Of a stretch of 64,000 bases of DNA, positions 34,335 to 46,548 are shown piece by piece (the stretch's first letter is position 1; each line of letters opens with the position of its first letter). Under the pieces are notes generated by a model. That model did not search any database and had not been told where the DNA came from. It saw only the letters and a program-made list of their open reading frames with translations. This DNA is from Adiantum capillus-veneris (lineage: Eukaryota > Streptophyta > Polypodiopsida > Polypodiales > Pteridaceae): the NCBI GenBank assembly GCA_014529385.2, contig CM043944.1, positions 67,889,895-67,953,894 of the forward strand. The letters run 5' to 3'. The position numbers were made by a program, and so were the translations under genes.

Positions 34335-34439
34335 GCTTGCCACAAATGTCCCAAGGGGCACACTCACACACACCAACACCATCACGCAAAAGAGCAGGAG
34401 ACGAGGAGAAAGTGGGAGGGAAAAATACCACACTAGGAA

Positions 34440-34737
34440 TTGCTATGGTGCTTGATTACTCAGAGGAAACAAAAAAAAACCATTACAATATCATAGGGGT
34501 TCTCCTTGTAGCATGTTGGCCGAATAATGGCTAACTCTGTATAGCGAGTTTTTCACATTTTTAGTATCTTCACTTCAATCGAAAAAAATTGCTATGGTGC
34601 TTGATTACTCAAAGGAAACAAAAAAAAACCGTTACAATATCATAGGATTCTCCTTGTAGCGTGTTGGCTGAATAATGCCTTACTCTGTATAGGGAGTTTT
34701 TTACATTTTTAGTATCTTCACTTCAATCGAACACATT
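34440..34737. repeat. Two tandem copies of a 149-bp segment
   Basis: TGCTATGGTGCTTGATTACT begins at 34441 and again at 34590; both units end TTTAGTATCTTCACTTCAAT with about six differences between them. Confidence 0.9.
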
Positions 34738-34810
34738 TTCTCAATTCTTTGAGTAACCTTTCCATCTGCATGCCTCTTGGGGTCCATATTCTTTGAGGGC
34801 ATCCCTCGCT

Positions 34811-34896
<86 letters not shown>

Positions 34897-34902
34897 TCTC
34901 TT
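34811..34902. repeat. (CT)n microsatellite
   Basis: About 90 bases of CT with two TTT or GT interruptions. Confidence 0.95.
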
Positions 34903-35199
34903 GGTACAACCATGAGAATGCATCCCCTCCCCTTGAGCACTATCATTGGTGCTAGTGGGGGTTTTTTCTTTTCCTACCCAACAAAAGGGGAGGGCTCAAT
35001 GGCCCCCATGTGTGAACCGGTCCCTACCAAGCTACCTCCAAAAATCATCACCACCACCAAGGATGACTGACACCACCAATAGCACCACCACAGAGTGGAA
35101 CTTCCATCACCCATTCTAGCACAAACAATATGTAGTACACACAAGGCAGAAGGAAGGAGGGAGCCATAGATCTCTCCTCTCCTTTTTGGATGCTTAAGA

Positions 35200-37430
35200 C
35201 AATGATATCATTCTATATATATATAACTATCCTCAAAATGTCTGCATTATGCATGTGGGGAACGTTTTTTTCCACATGCAAACCCCACGGCCCTCCACAT
35301 CATTTGGTTATAAAAATGACATGAAAATCACCATTAAAAATTGTCTTTAGTGCCACTTTGAATTTCCACAATTGTTTGCTCCAGTGACATATGAACTCCA
35401 TGTCAAGCCCTAATGAAATTCCACTTTGTCCAGCATTGACCCTCAAGAAACCCCCTACATTTTGGCAATCTGAGGACGTTGAATGGAAGGTCTTCAAAAA
35501 GGGGGGGAAAACATATGGAACTGCCTACCAATTTCCAAGTTCCCATCGCAATATCTTGATGCTCATAGCCTTGATTGACAAACCGTCATTTTAAACTAGC
35601 TTCAAGTACTTCATATTACCTCCCTAAGATCTAACGGGCTTGAGATAACAACCAATGGAACATTTATTGAGGGTCGAAAGAGTACATAATTGACCCCTAG
35701 TGAAACTTCATTTTGCTAATCACTTGGCCGTTTGGACGTTGATTGCTAATTCAAAAAGACTAGCATCCTCCATAAATTGAGTACTTCAGTTCTAGCATCT
35801 CACATACACCCTGATCATTACACTGTATCTTTCCATTTTGGTGAGGGTCTAAAAAGTACTTTTTCCTTCAAGCTGCAATATGTCACACCATGTAGATCGG
35901 ATTGATGAGTTGTCTAGATCAACCCAAAGATCACCTTTTGCTACATAACCCGTGCACTTTGGATATCTTGAGCATCCCTCCTAATTATCCCCAAATATAG
36001 TCTCATGCACTAGATCTTAATATCTGCTATATCACTTTGGCATGCACCTATAGATATCCATGGCCTTGCTTTCTTCTTCTTATAGAACCAACTCACTTTA
36101 GCTGCACCAACATTATCAAAAGTGTGCGGTCTAGCTTGGAAGGTGAAAAATATTTGGATGTGAGAGTTTGTGACGTGAGTCAAAAACACTTCGTGAAAAA
36201 GTTCTTTTTGAATTCACTAACTCTCTACCCAAAATATGGCTGCATGTTTAAGAGCCTTCATGAAGTCACAAACCCTCTTTCCCATTATGCTCGGGATCTG
36301 CTTGTTTTCATAAGCAAATTTTTGATGAAGTATCACATAATCACAACAAATTTACTTAAAAGAGCAATGAAAAACACTTAAATACTTGATATGAAACCTC
36401 AAATCTCATCCAAGCATAAATACATTCAAAATCCAAACCTCCTTCATGGATTTGTGTAGTCTCGCCTCCAATAATATAGTTGTAACTTCAAACTGTTATC
36501 ATAAGCTTCCAGCTTCATGTTGACCATTTTTAAATTTTTAAGAGATTTAATAAATTCCATATTCAATCACATAGATCATTTTTATAAAGGGAAACCCTAA
36601 TTTACTCCCTCAGAAAATCATATACTAGGTAGTGAACATGCGGGACTCCACGACATATTCATAGAGCAACCATGAATTGAAATACACAAAAGGGGAAATT
36701 GTAGGTTTTTTTAGGCATAGGAAATAGACCTTTTTTTTTTTCAACGTTCAAAGTGCTGATGTGTCTATTTTTGGGCCTTTCATGCATTTTAAAGAAAAAT
36801 TAGGTCATTTTTATGTGAAAATCCCAAATATAGTCGCAAAATTTCTTAAACTTGTGATTTTACCTGTATAAGCATAAAAAGCATAATTATGTACCATATT
36901 TGATCACTTTTTCATTTTGTGTCACTTCCAATGCAGTTTTACATTGACAATAGCTGTTATTTTTGTTAATTTGTGTTCGCATTAATCTTCGTAGGCAAAA
37001 TGGGTGTGTCACTACAAAATTCTTGAAATATGCATATTATAATACTAAATAAGATATTCTATCAACTGTTAATTACTCCAATGACAACATATTGGGGCCA
37101 CAACTCCCGAGATACGTATGTACATCATAGTAATTGCAGTAGCGGCTTTAGCATATATCACAATATGTACGTTAATTATTTATTTATTTCACACTATGAA
37201 TGTGTCACATCACAGAATCCACCCCCTCTAAACATGCACATCCTCTTGCATGTGCCACAAAGTCTTTATTAAGCATCAAAACTTATGATTAGATAACTTA
37301 TCTGTAGTTTCATCCTTGGTTTGTATATAGTTGGATCCAATATTCCCTTCACTTCATTGTGCATCAAATTGATCAGCATCCCCTTCTCTTTTTAACAATA
37401 TAACCCCTTTTTCCAATCATCAAAATTTTC
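35200..37430. other. No gene or element recognised
   Basis: AT-rich sequence without a supported frame. An open stretch at 36037-36381 has no recognisable motif and mixed codon use. A CACTACAAAATTCTTGAAAT word at about 37012 looks like a CACTA terminus facing right, but no partner was found. Confidence 0.4.
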
Positions 37431-38135
37431 ATTTCTCACCCAGCAAGCTCTTGAAAGGTGTAAGTTCCATTTCCATGCACATGATTAACAAGATAGGGAG
37501 CAAGCCATATCTCTTCAAGATTTCTTACTATAGAGTGCTAGTGTTCAAGACTACTATCATAAAACAACACCAAATCACCTTTGTAAATAGCTTGTGACCC
37601 GAGCCTATGCCTCGTGTCAAATCTGTCTTTTTTTTTTACCATAGCATATTGCTTTAGTCAAGATTTTGCAAGCACAATGTATTCATGCCTTATTTCCAAT
37701 TTCCATTTCTGAGATGCAATAAGCTCTTATCGACCCATCGAGATACACTTCCTGAGAGAACTGCATCTTCAATTGGCACGAGATTTTGACCATACGTGAA
37801 TTCAACATGCATATAGCCAGTGGCTGAACTATGTGTCGTACAATGAGCCCATAATGCAAATGGTAATAGTTGCATCCACTCTCCCAGATTACCTTCACAA
37901 TCCTTGTCCACAAATTTAATTTAAAGAGGATGCCCTCTTTCACTCCTACCATTACCCTCTTGATAATAGGCACAAGCTAAATCTAGTTTGACGCCGATAC
38001 TAGAGAAGCATTCCTTTACTTCTTCAACATCCAGTTTTCCTCTATCTTCAATTATCTTTCCCACACATCAATAGCGATAGATCACCTCTTCAAGAAGCAA
38101 TTTTCATACAGCTTTTGTCTTCTGTTTCCTCAATG
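37430..38135 (-). pseudogene. Ty3/gypsy integrase core and C-terminus (downstream half of a split element)
   Basis: Minus strand from 38135: LPFALWAHCTTHSSATGYMH and FTYGQNLVPIED match the integrase stretch L-P-x-A-L-W-A-x-R-T-T ... Y-G-x-x-P-V-x-P-I-E. Near 37600-37440 a broken GDLVLFYDS ... WLAPYLVNHVHGNGTYTFQ gives the C-terminal domain. The 5' half lies at 55274 and beyond; the target duplication CAATG at the joint shows the element was continuous before the 17-kb insertion. Confidence 0.75.
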
Positions 38136-38306
38136 TGTCAGGACAAGGGTCCTGTACCCTAAGAACTAGGATGGTCATGGAATACGGCCAAGGGTCGGGC
38201 TAGACAGTGTGCACAGGGGATCCGTCTAGGGAAAGGGGCTAGGAGACCGCCTATATAAAGGGAGGTTGGGAGGAGGATCTCAGGTCTAGTTTCTCTAGTT
38301 CTTACA
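38136..38306 (+). repeat. 5' LTR of the outer element
   Basis: Contains a CCTATATAAAGGGAGG TATA box at about 38250-38265. Open frames in it are not genes. Confidence 0.92.
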
Positions 38307-38307
38307 C

Positions 38308-38319
38308 TGGTATCAGAGC
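38308..38319 (+). other. Primer-binding site, tRNA-Met type
   Basis: TGGTATCAGAGC one base after the 5' LTR; the usual priming site for initiator tRNA-Met. Confidence 0.88.
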
Positions 38320-39061
38320 TTAGGAGTCTCTCTCCCACTCTCTCTCTAGGTGTGGTCACTTAAGGTCCCTAAAAGCAAGGTCTTTGGATGAGAAGTGTGG
38401 CCTTTTTGGGACTTTTCCAAAAATAGTAATTTTTCTTTCTAAATCGGATAAGCTTTCCTGTTTTGGACGCAAAGCTATGGTGCATGAAATTTGAAGCTCT
38501 TGGGCTTGACACAGGCGCCCTCGGGAAGGGAGGGAGTTTCCAGAACCTCGCGGCCGAAGAGCAGGCCTGAGCAAGCCACGCCATCATCATCTTCCTCCTC
38601 GAAGTGAAGGTCACGCTGCCTGCTCATTTTTTTGGCTTCAAAAACTTTTTATATTCACATTGAAAGGCCTTTGGACATTAGCTTTGAGCTTGGCCACCTT
38701 TAGTGGCCCTTCCCACAAGCTAATTGACGACTCAAGGCCGTCAAGCAATCTAGATACAACCGTCGAGGAAAGTCCCTCGACCTTCATGGATTAAGATTTT
38801 ACTCGGATACTGCAGAAAATTCCAGAACCTGCATGCTCTCGTGAAAGGCAAACGACCATAAATTCCAACCGATTTTCCGTTGGCATAGGATGCAAATCCA
38901 ATTATCCGCCACTATGAATTGATCGGTGTTTTCGAGTGCATCCTCGGCTACAAGCCAATTGCTGATTTCGCGGTTGGTTGGGATTTACAATCCGACTTCA
39001 AATTCGGTGTTTGGTTTAGTTGAATACATAATTACCCACTTAATTATCGCAACCTGCTATG
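38320..39061. other. Internal leader sequence of the outer element
   Basis: GC-richer than its surroundings, with no supported coding region. It is interrupted at 39061 by the copia insertion. Confidence 0.5.
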
Positions 39062-40042
39062 TGTTGAGATGTAGAGAGAAAGAGAGAGAGACGAGACAAG
39101 AGACACACCATATACGCTCCCAAAGACTGATTCATATTGAGGACAATATACAAATATATAGGTGAGACCAAGTTCAGTAGAGTGAGCCATATATAGCTCC
39201 AACACCCCCACTCAAACAAAGGTCTCTAGCTTTGGATGAAAAAACCCTTGGGGAGTTCAAGGGAAAAACCCAAGCCCCTATACAATGTGAAATATGAACC
39301 AGTGGTGATGATGTGAAAGTGAATTGTGCATCTATGTACAAATATTCAAGTGACTTAGATATCACAAGGTGAAAATGTGGAGTGTGCATAGTGCATGGTA
39401 CCTAAAAGATTACAATGTCATATGTACAAAGCTATTACAATAGAAAAGAAGCTAATCTAGAAAGAGTGAGGCCGAAGCAACTCCAAGCTCCGAGCGCAAG
39501 AGGATGAAACGTGACTCATTGAGGCCTTTGGTCAAAATGTCTGCAATCATATGGTCACTTGGACAGTGTTCAACCATAATGGTTCCCTTGCGTACTTCAT
39601 ACCTGACATAATGATAATGGACAACAATGTGCTTTGACTTATTATGTTGAACATAGTCTTTTGCAAGACTAATAGCACTTTGGTTGTCACACCGCAAGGG
39701 TGTGCTAGAAAGACGAGAGTGACCAATATCAACCAGCATTTGTCGAAGCCAAATCAACTCACGAGCTGCAAGTGATGCCGCAACATATTCTGACTCAGTC
39801 GTAGAAACTGCAACACAACGTTGTTTCTTGCTGGTCCAAGAAACAAGACAACCATTTATAAAGAAGCAATTTCCACTAGTAGATCGCATACATAAATGTG
39901 AGCTTGCCCAGTCTGCATCTGTGTAACCCAAAAGAGAAAGAGATTACATAGAATCCGATGTGAGTTGTCATCGATAGACTAAACCAAAATCTGTAGTGCC
40001 TTTCAAGTATTTCAATACACGCTTTGCCACTTGTGGATGTCA
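39062..40042 (-). mobile_element. 5'-truncated Ty1/copia element: RNase H end plus 3' LTR
   Basis: The 143-bp LTR at 39062-39204 starts TGTTGAGATG and ends AGCTCCAACA; a GGGGG polypurine tract abuts it on the minus strand. Coding sequence to the right ends abruptly at about 40042, after HPQVAKRVLKYLKGTTDFGL, so only the last fifth of pol remains. The same LTR family occurs at 28848-29072. Confidence 0.82.
39452..40042 (-). pseudogene. Copia RNase H domain, C-terminal part of pol
   Basis: From about 40040 the frame reads KYLKGTTDFGL, with a stop or two, then GYTDADWASS, KQRCVAVSTTESEYVAAS, LRCDNQSAISLAKDYVQ, HIVVHYHYVRYEV and a stop at 39452. Catalytic D (TDADW), E (TESEY) and D (CDNQS) are present. 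RT, integrase and gag are absent through truncation. Confidence 0.88.
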
Positions 40043-43000
40043 TGGGGCAAGAAACTCTCACGGAGGGTACCCTCGTGGCAACAGGGATGGATGGTGCAAA
40101 CCAAGGTGATCTATCTTTGTCTCCTCATTTATCAACCCCTCCTCCTCAGAGCGTGCTGGATATTCTAGAGGATGGCAGTCAATTGCTGGATGCCAGGGAG
40201 TTTGTCACTTGAGAGGACTGGCAAACTTTTGATGCCCAATTTCGCAAGCTAACTGTAAGGGTCCAAATATTGGTGACGTAAGTAGAAATTCTCACACAAC
40301 TAATTTACAGAATGCTACAAGAATCAGCTCCTCGCTTGCCAGTAACCCAAGGGGTTGTCAATCTACCAGTTATGACCAAAGAGGTCCAACATGTCCAAAA
40401 TAATTCAGTTGTCGGAACAAATCCAGAAACAAACAACCTGGTCAGTAAGCGCCTATCACCATCCGGCTTTCAACATGAAAAAAGTCAAAAATTATGCTTT
40501 ATTTGCTTAGGAACGCATCAGAAAAAGCAGTGTCTACATATATAACAACTTAAGCATGATGCATGAGTTTGTGATTTGACATAAACTCCAGTTTTGGTGC
40601 ACGGCACAGTAGTTATATGGCTTTTGAACATGTTATGCTTAGCCATTTTCTCATACTTGAATATGGATTTTCAGTGTATTGTAATTTTTTTGAATTGGGT
40701 ACTGTTACGCCCCAATTCTTATTCTGCCATAGTCATTTTTGGTAGGACCAGTCACATCATCTTGGCTTATATGATCTGCCAAAAACATTATGAGATGCAT
40801 GCAAGATCACTGAATTAGGTTGTATATGATACACGTGTCCTACAACTTTACATTTCGCATTTACTTTGGACAATAAAGAAAAACCAAATGCTTGGCCCAT
40901 TTCACATGACACAAGGCTTCTAATTCGTACTCCGATTAACTCGGCGACAAGAGTAGCTGGCAAACAAGTTTGGGAAACCTACATTATTTAGGATATCATC
41001 TCATCGAATCCCTACCAACGAATCCCTACCAGTCTAACCGGTGCAACGCACTTAGGGTGTTGAATTTTACGGTTGTCATGATAGCCACGGGCTTCCATTT
41101 TTGTATGCAAGGCATTCTACCCAGATAGTATAAAGAACGCTCTCACACAATCACTTTGTCAAGGACAATATTAGTTATGCATTGTTTCCCATAATTTTTG
41201 GTTGCTATCAAGGCACACACCACTAAAAAGAACGTACAACTTCTACTAGATTCACAACCCATACATGGTAGGACAGTCAAGATGTGACTTGTGTTCCCTC
41301 TCGTGATGCGAGCATCATACAGTCATATGGTTGATGCTTATAGGATAAGCTGCCAGTCAGGCATAAGATGTCTAAGAGCACACATTCTGGGCACACACAC
41401 ACTAGAAATTTAAGGAAAGCTCCTCAACCCAGCATGCTCTTCTGTTCGTTCTTCATCTCTTTCTCTAACGAACAAAATGAAAATTTTCTACGAAGTTTGT
41501 TTCATGTTTCACTACTGAGTTCTCCTAAGCCAAGATGCTCTAAAACTCTCAGCTAGAAATTGGGCAAGGTGCCATTCACATTCATTTTCATCGGTTTATC
41601 GATTGAACACTAATTGCCATGAGGGCTATGAACTACGCACGCTGGCTAAGGGCCATTGCTAAATCTAGGATAAGATCCACTTGTTGGTATTCCTTGGATG
41701 ATTGTTCTCAAGATCGAACAGCTCTACCTAGTGGAGTTCACATTGACGTTAATTGACAAGCAAGCGTCTTGTCATTACAGATGTCATTATGGATGTTTAG
41801 GGTTCATTTTTGCACTACATGTTTTTAGTGCAACGCTCATGTGCGTTTTTTGATAATATTAAACTCACACCGACTGATCTCTACCACGGGGTATAAACGC
41901 AGCAATCAATTGTGACAACATGGTTGTAAGAGATCGGTAGTTCACTCGTGTGGGTCTCTTGCTCTCTCTATAGCACTACGAAGTGTCTATGGACATACTG
42001 TTTTGGGGTAAGACCCGGCAGGTGATTGCTACATCACCCCATAGGCATTGAGGATCATAGTTTGATCTGCATTGAGGATCACAGTTGATCTCTCTCAGTT
42101 CTACTTTCAAGGAAAGAATTCCGCAATCTACCACGTGGTAGCAGACGAACACACTTTTTAAGTTGATTCCACTCAATCTGTACACGGTTAACTATGCTGG
42201 TTACCGTTATCTCCTAGTTGAGCAGTTTCTACAAAGAAGTCTTATCAAGGGGTTTGACTACGTAGATTCTAATCCAAGGGCTTGGGTTGCAAAGGCAACA
42301 ACCAGGGTTCCCAGTGCAATACTGTTTGTTTTTCAGGTAGGGGTTGTGCTCCTCTCCATTTGCATACAGGTAAGTGTACATTATGTTATTCCATTTGCAT
42401 ACAGGTAAATATACATTATGTTATTGCATTTGCATACAGGTAAGTATATTGATTTGGTGTCAATTCCATGTTTAGTATGCTTTTCTTGGTTTTTTCAAGA
42501 CATCTGAGTACGCTTGAATGTTATAGAGCCATGCCAAGGGCATGTCGGCACAAAGTATTTTGGGCCAAGTGTCCAATCTATCTTTCTGTCTTATGATGTT
42601 ACGAACCTACTTGTAGGGTTCAATTTGGCACATGCTGTCAAATGGGATACAACATGGTCTAGGAACTCAAGGAGTCTGGTTTAGCAAGTGGAGCAAGGCT
42701 AATGAGGGTCCCTCTTAGTCCCGTCATAGAGTGTTTGAAGCTACCTCCACACACCAGTACATCTTGTACTTGAAGGATGTTACTTTTTACACATCCTTAC
42801 ATGAGACATATTCCACATGTGGAGAATATGAGTCTCTGGATTCACACTGGCACCATTATTTCAATTATGTGTCATGAAAAAGTCCCTAGGTGTCACGACA
42901 AAGTCCTTAGGTGCTGGTCACATCTGTTTTCTAGACCATTTTGAGCACGACGTATTAGGAGCAATTTCATGGCCAAAAATTTTCGGATACTTCAAATAAC

Positions 43001-43141
43001 TTGTTAAGTTACAAGTACTGCTACACAACATTATAGATGGTTGTTTCTACATATAGCAAGGCTATAAGTTGTTAATGAAAAAGTTTCATTTTCTGTACCT
43101 AGAAGTGATCAATGTTTCACCTTCTATTGTGATTCAAACGT
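40043..43141. other. Internal region of the outer LTR element, no intact gene
   Basis: A short frame at 40045-40212 and a CFICLGTHQKKQCL stretch near 40495-40540 could be gag relics (a poor CCHC). The rest shows no domain. Three near-copies of a 37-base unit ending TTTGCATACAGGTAA lie at about 42355-42450. Confidence 0.4.
42355..42450. repeat. Three tandem copies of a 37-bp unit containing CATACAGGTAAGT
   Basis: Each unit has ATTTGCATACAGGTAA followed by TATACATTATGTTATT; each therefore repeats a splice-donor-like AG/GTAAGT or GTAAAT. Confidence 0.8.
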
Positions 43142-43316
43142 TGATAGCCGACTTTCGGAAAATAAAAGGAAAAAGAAAAAAAAACTCATTTCACCCCCCC
43201 CCACTCTCAGTACCCCCCCACCATAACTCATTTTTCCCCTCCCGCCCTACAGGCCTCAGATAAAACCCTCGCATTCTCTCCCCCCCATTTTCCTTACATA
43301 CCCCCTTCCCTAATAT

Positions 43317-43350
<34 letters not shown>

Positions 43351-44682
43351 TCCCCTCGGTGTGAGCCGCATGAGACCCCCCCCCTCACTCTTACACTCAC
43401 CCTCACCCCCCCCTCCCCTCTCCCATTACCCTTTACCCTCTACCCTATCCTACTCCCCCGTCGTCGGCCCGCCAATATTCCCTCCCCTGACCCCTTAAAC
43501 CATTCCCCACCCGCTCGCCTCACCCTCCTTCGGCTCATTCCCCCCCCCCCCCCCCCCCCCCCCTCGGCCTCATTCCCCCCCCCCCCCCCCCCATTGACGT
43601 AGTTTTCCTTTGTCCTTAAGCCCATGCAAGAAAACACCACCCTCCCCCTCTCCCTCTCACCCACACAAACCCATGCCCCGCCATACCCCCTCTTCCCCTC
43701 ACTCTCCCTCACACACTCTCTCTACCTCTTATCCCCTCACCCCTCTCCCCTCCCCCTCTCCCTCACTCTCCCTTTCACGGCACGCCAGTGCGAAAGCCTT
43801 TCTCCCTCCATCCGGATGCCGCCAGCGCGCAAGTCTCCTCTCTCTCCCATGCGCTGCAGCACACACACTCACACACACACACCCTATCTCGAGCACTGCA
43901 TACGCAACAAACACACACACCCACACCCTCACGCGTAGTCCGCAGCCCAAGCACACACACACACACGCGCCTTGCGGCAGTAGAAAACACACACACACAC
44001 ACACTCACCCACACACACACACCCCAATCCTACCCCCTCCTCTCCTTCTGCCATGCACAGCAATCCGCCATCCGCCACAGAAAAAAAATAAAAAAATAAA
44101 AAATTATATATTATATATATATAAATTATATAACTCCCCCCCTTCCCATGTTCCCACACACGCATGCGCACATACATATACATATACGCACTCACCCGCA
44201 AATACACATATATGCTCCCACACTCACATACCTACATACACACACGCATAAACGCCTATGACATCAACAAACAAAAGAAGAAGGATCCAAAGCACGCGCC
44301 GCCAACAACAAAAATAGAAAATGCGCCGAAGGCATGCCCCGGCCGACTCCGAAAAGAAGTACGCTCGACACCAACGCACCGGTAGCTCGCCATTCGCCGG
44401 CAACACGCAACCTCGATGCCATCCCAGTAATTTTAAGTTATTTTACCATTATCTTCAGTTTTCATCCAAGCCATTGTAAATTTCCCTTTTGTAAATATCC
44501 TTTCTCTACGTGATGGTGACAAAGTCCCACCAAGAGATTCCCATCTTTTAATAACCTTCCCTAAAACAAAGCAAGGGTCAACCACTTGCTTTGTCTCCCC
44601 GATTAAGATTACCCTAACCACACTGGGATTACCATAATCCAAGCAGCCAACACCTATAAATTGGCTTTGAGAGGTCACTATC

Positions 44683-44713
<31 letters not shown>

Positions 44714-45049
44714 ACTTATGTGGAACCAAGCATTCGGTAGAGTGTAGTAGGAGGGATTGACACCATCACCATCACGGGGAGGGGATCTTGTGTGTTGGGT
44801 TTGCCTTGGAAATTGCACCATGCGAAGGGAACCACACCCATCTCTAGACTCCAATGGTCAATGCACACACGTATGCACGCTCTTGGAAATGAACATTCAC
44901 AGTCATTGAGTCGCCCTAGAGAACGCACCAAGTAGGTTGCACCATCTCTTTCCCCTACGTCTCTACCATCAGGGCATGCCACGTCCTTGTAAATATTGTA
45001 GAAATAATTCACCCTCACACCCCTGAGGTTGTTTTCATCAATTGCGAGT

Positions 45050-45137
<88 letters not shown>

Positions 45138-45310
45138 TCTCTCTCTGTGTGTAGTCTTGCGGTGTTCATATCATCGTGGGCTTTGCGTCCTAGCCGCTCA
45201 AAGCTAGGTGGTGCCCCATGTTCGCTTTACCGTGGTAGTCTCGAGGCGAGCCATTCGTCCCACGACATTTTAGAGGCCGTCGCGGTTCGGGGTCTGCTTT
45301 GCGTCCGTCA
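43142..45310 (+). repeat. 5' LTR of the Tat/Ogre-like element
   Basis: Contains extreme C-runs (43319-43347, 43541-43562, 43576-43592), a G29 run (44683-44711), CA-rich tracts and a CT tract of about 84 bases (45051-45134). All frames here are compositional. Confidence 0.88.
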
Positions 45311-45387
45311 TTTGGTGCCCCCACTGAGGAGGGCTTTTCTAAGACCCCTTTAGTTTACAATGCTGAAAGTGACGCCCACTATCAATC

Positions 45388-46317
45388 ATGGACGAGTGGC
45401 TAAAGGAATTTTCTAACTAGAGGACGGAAGAAGAAGAGACGAAGGAGGCCTTAGCCGTCTTCATTGAGGTGCTACTACCAGGCTGCAGTGTCATCAACAT
45501 TCAAGAGGTAAATTCTCCATCTCGTATCGCTCGTTATAACTATAAATCAAAAGCATCAGGTGGCAGATTGGTGAGGTGCCATCATTGTTGTCAACCAAGT
45601 CACACGGTCAATGAGTGCCAGCAACGGAGGTAGCGGAAGGGCTGAAGTCTTCTACATTGACATTCATCGCAAGGAGGTCATTCACGTCAAGGAAGGAAAG
45701 CAGATGGTGAGGCCTCTTTTCCCTAAAGAAACTGCAGTCAAAGATAAAACCCCAAAGTGGCCTAAAGGGGCTGCTCGAGCCAAGGGCAAGGAGAAGATAT
45801 GCTAGCCTGGAAACACATGACCCCAAAGGGAGAAGCATTTGGCCAAGCAAGTGCTTCAAGCTCAGAGAGCCGGGTTGTACACACTTGGTCAAAGAAGAAG
45901 TCATCCAAAGCTAAGCGGCGGAAGGTCGCCTACCGATTTGCACCGACGCATGCGAGTGCTACCAATCCACTTCGACAATCCAGAAGAAGAAGTGGTGAGA
46001 AGATTCCCATGTCCTAGAGAAGAGTGGTTCGGCTACTGCTCTCGCTACTTTGGGAAGCGAGTGGAGGACCTTCCTCCCCTCCCTATACAACTTATCCTGA
46101 AGAAGCTCTCTACCACGGGCTGAATGGAGTAGAATTCATGCAACACGCGGATTACAGAAATTACCTACAATTTCTATTAGCCAAGAGACTGGGAGTAGTC
46201 ACACGCGTCGCCATCACCCCGTACGTGCTAAGCAACGAAAGAAGGGTAGAACCCATGAAAGGTGACGACCTCTTGTGGATGTGCCGACTCATTAACACTG
46301 GCACGGTAAGAGTATAA
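45388..46317 (+). pseudogene. Upstream ORF of the Tat/Ogre-like element with a CCHC knuckle
   Basis: From ATG 45388 (MDEWLKEFSN, then a TAG) the frame reads an acidic helix, then CHHCCQPSHTVNEC, a complete C-x2-C-x4-H-x4-C knuckle, at about 45580-45620. Later pieces in other frames (FDNPEEEVVRRFPCPREEW; HGLNGVEFMQHADYRNYL; VAITPYVLSNERRVEPMKGD) form a continuous-looking protein of about 300 residues once two or three frameshifts are allowed. It stands before gag, the place of ORF1 in Ogre elements, whose role is unknown. Confidence 0.55.
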
Positions 46318-46548
46318 GTAAGTATTTCACCCTTTGTGCATAATGGAAAACGGGCCAACGGCATTCCCGTTCAGATTCCTGCAGCATATGCATGTGAACA
46401 TCTATGTGGATAGGAAAGTCTTCTACCAACAGAAGATCGTCTACCTATTTGGTGCGGCAGTACTAGGAGAAATCGGTAAGAAACCGCTATGAGCCGTTGC
46501 TGTTGATGTAAAAAAAATAAAGGTTTTGTAATTTCCCAAGTCACCACC

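Noticed and set aside
36037-36381. Open frame of 114 residues
   Set aside because: No motif, unsupported start, and no neighbouring element to which it could belong.
38159-38359. Small open frame on the minus strand, repeated at 55121-55366
   Set aside because: Both are the same 171-bp LTR read backwards.
42355-42450. CRISPR-like array
   Set aside because: Only three short direct repeats without distinct spacers in plant nuclear DNA.
43610-44251. Proline/histidine/threonine-rich open frames in both gypsy LTRs
   Set aside because: They lie in CA- and C-rich LTR tracts, occur in parallel in the other LTR, and have no domain.
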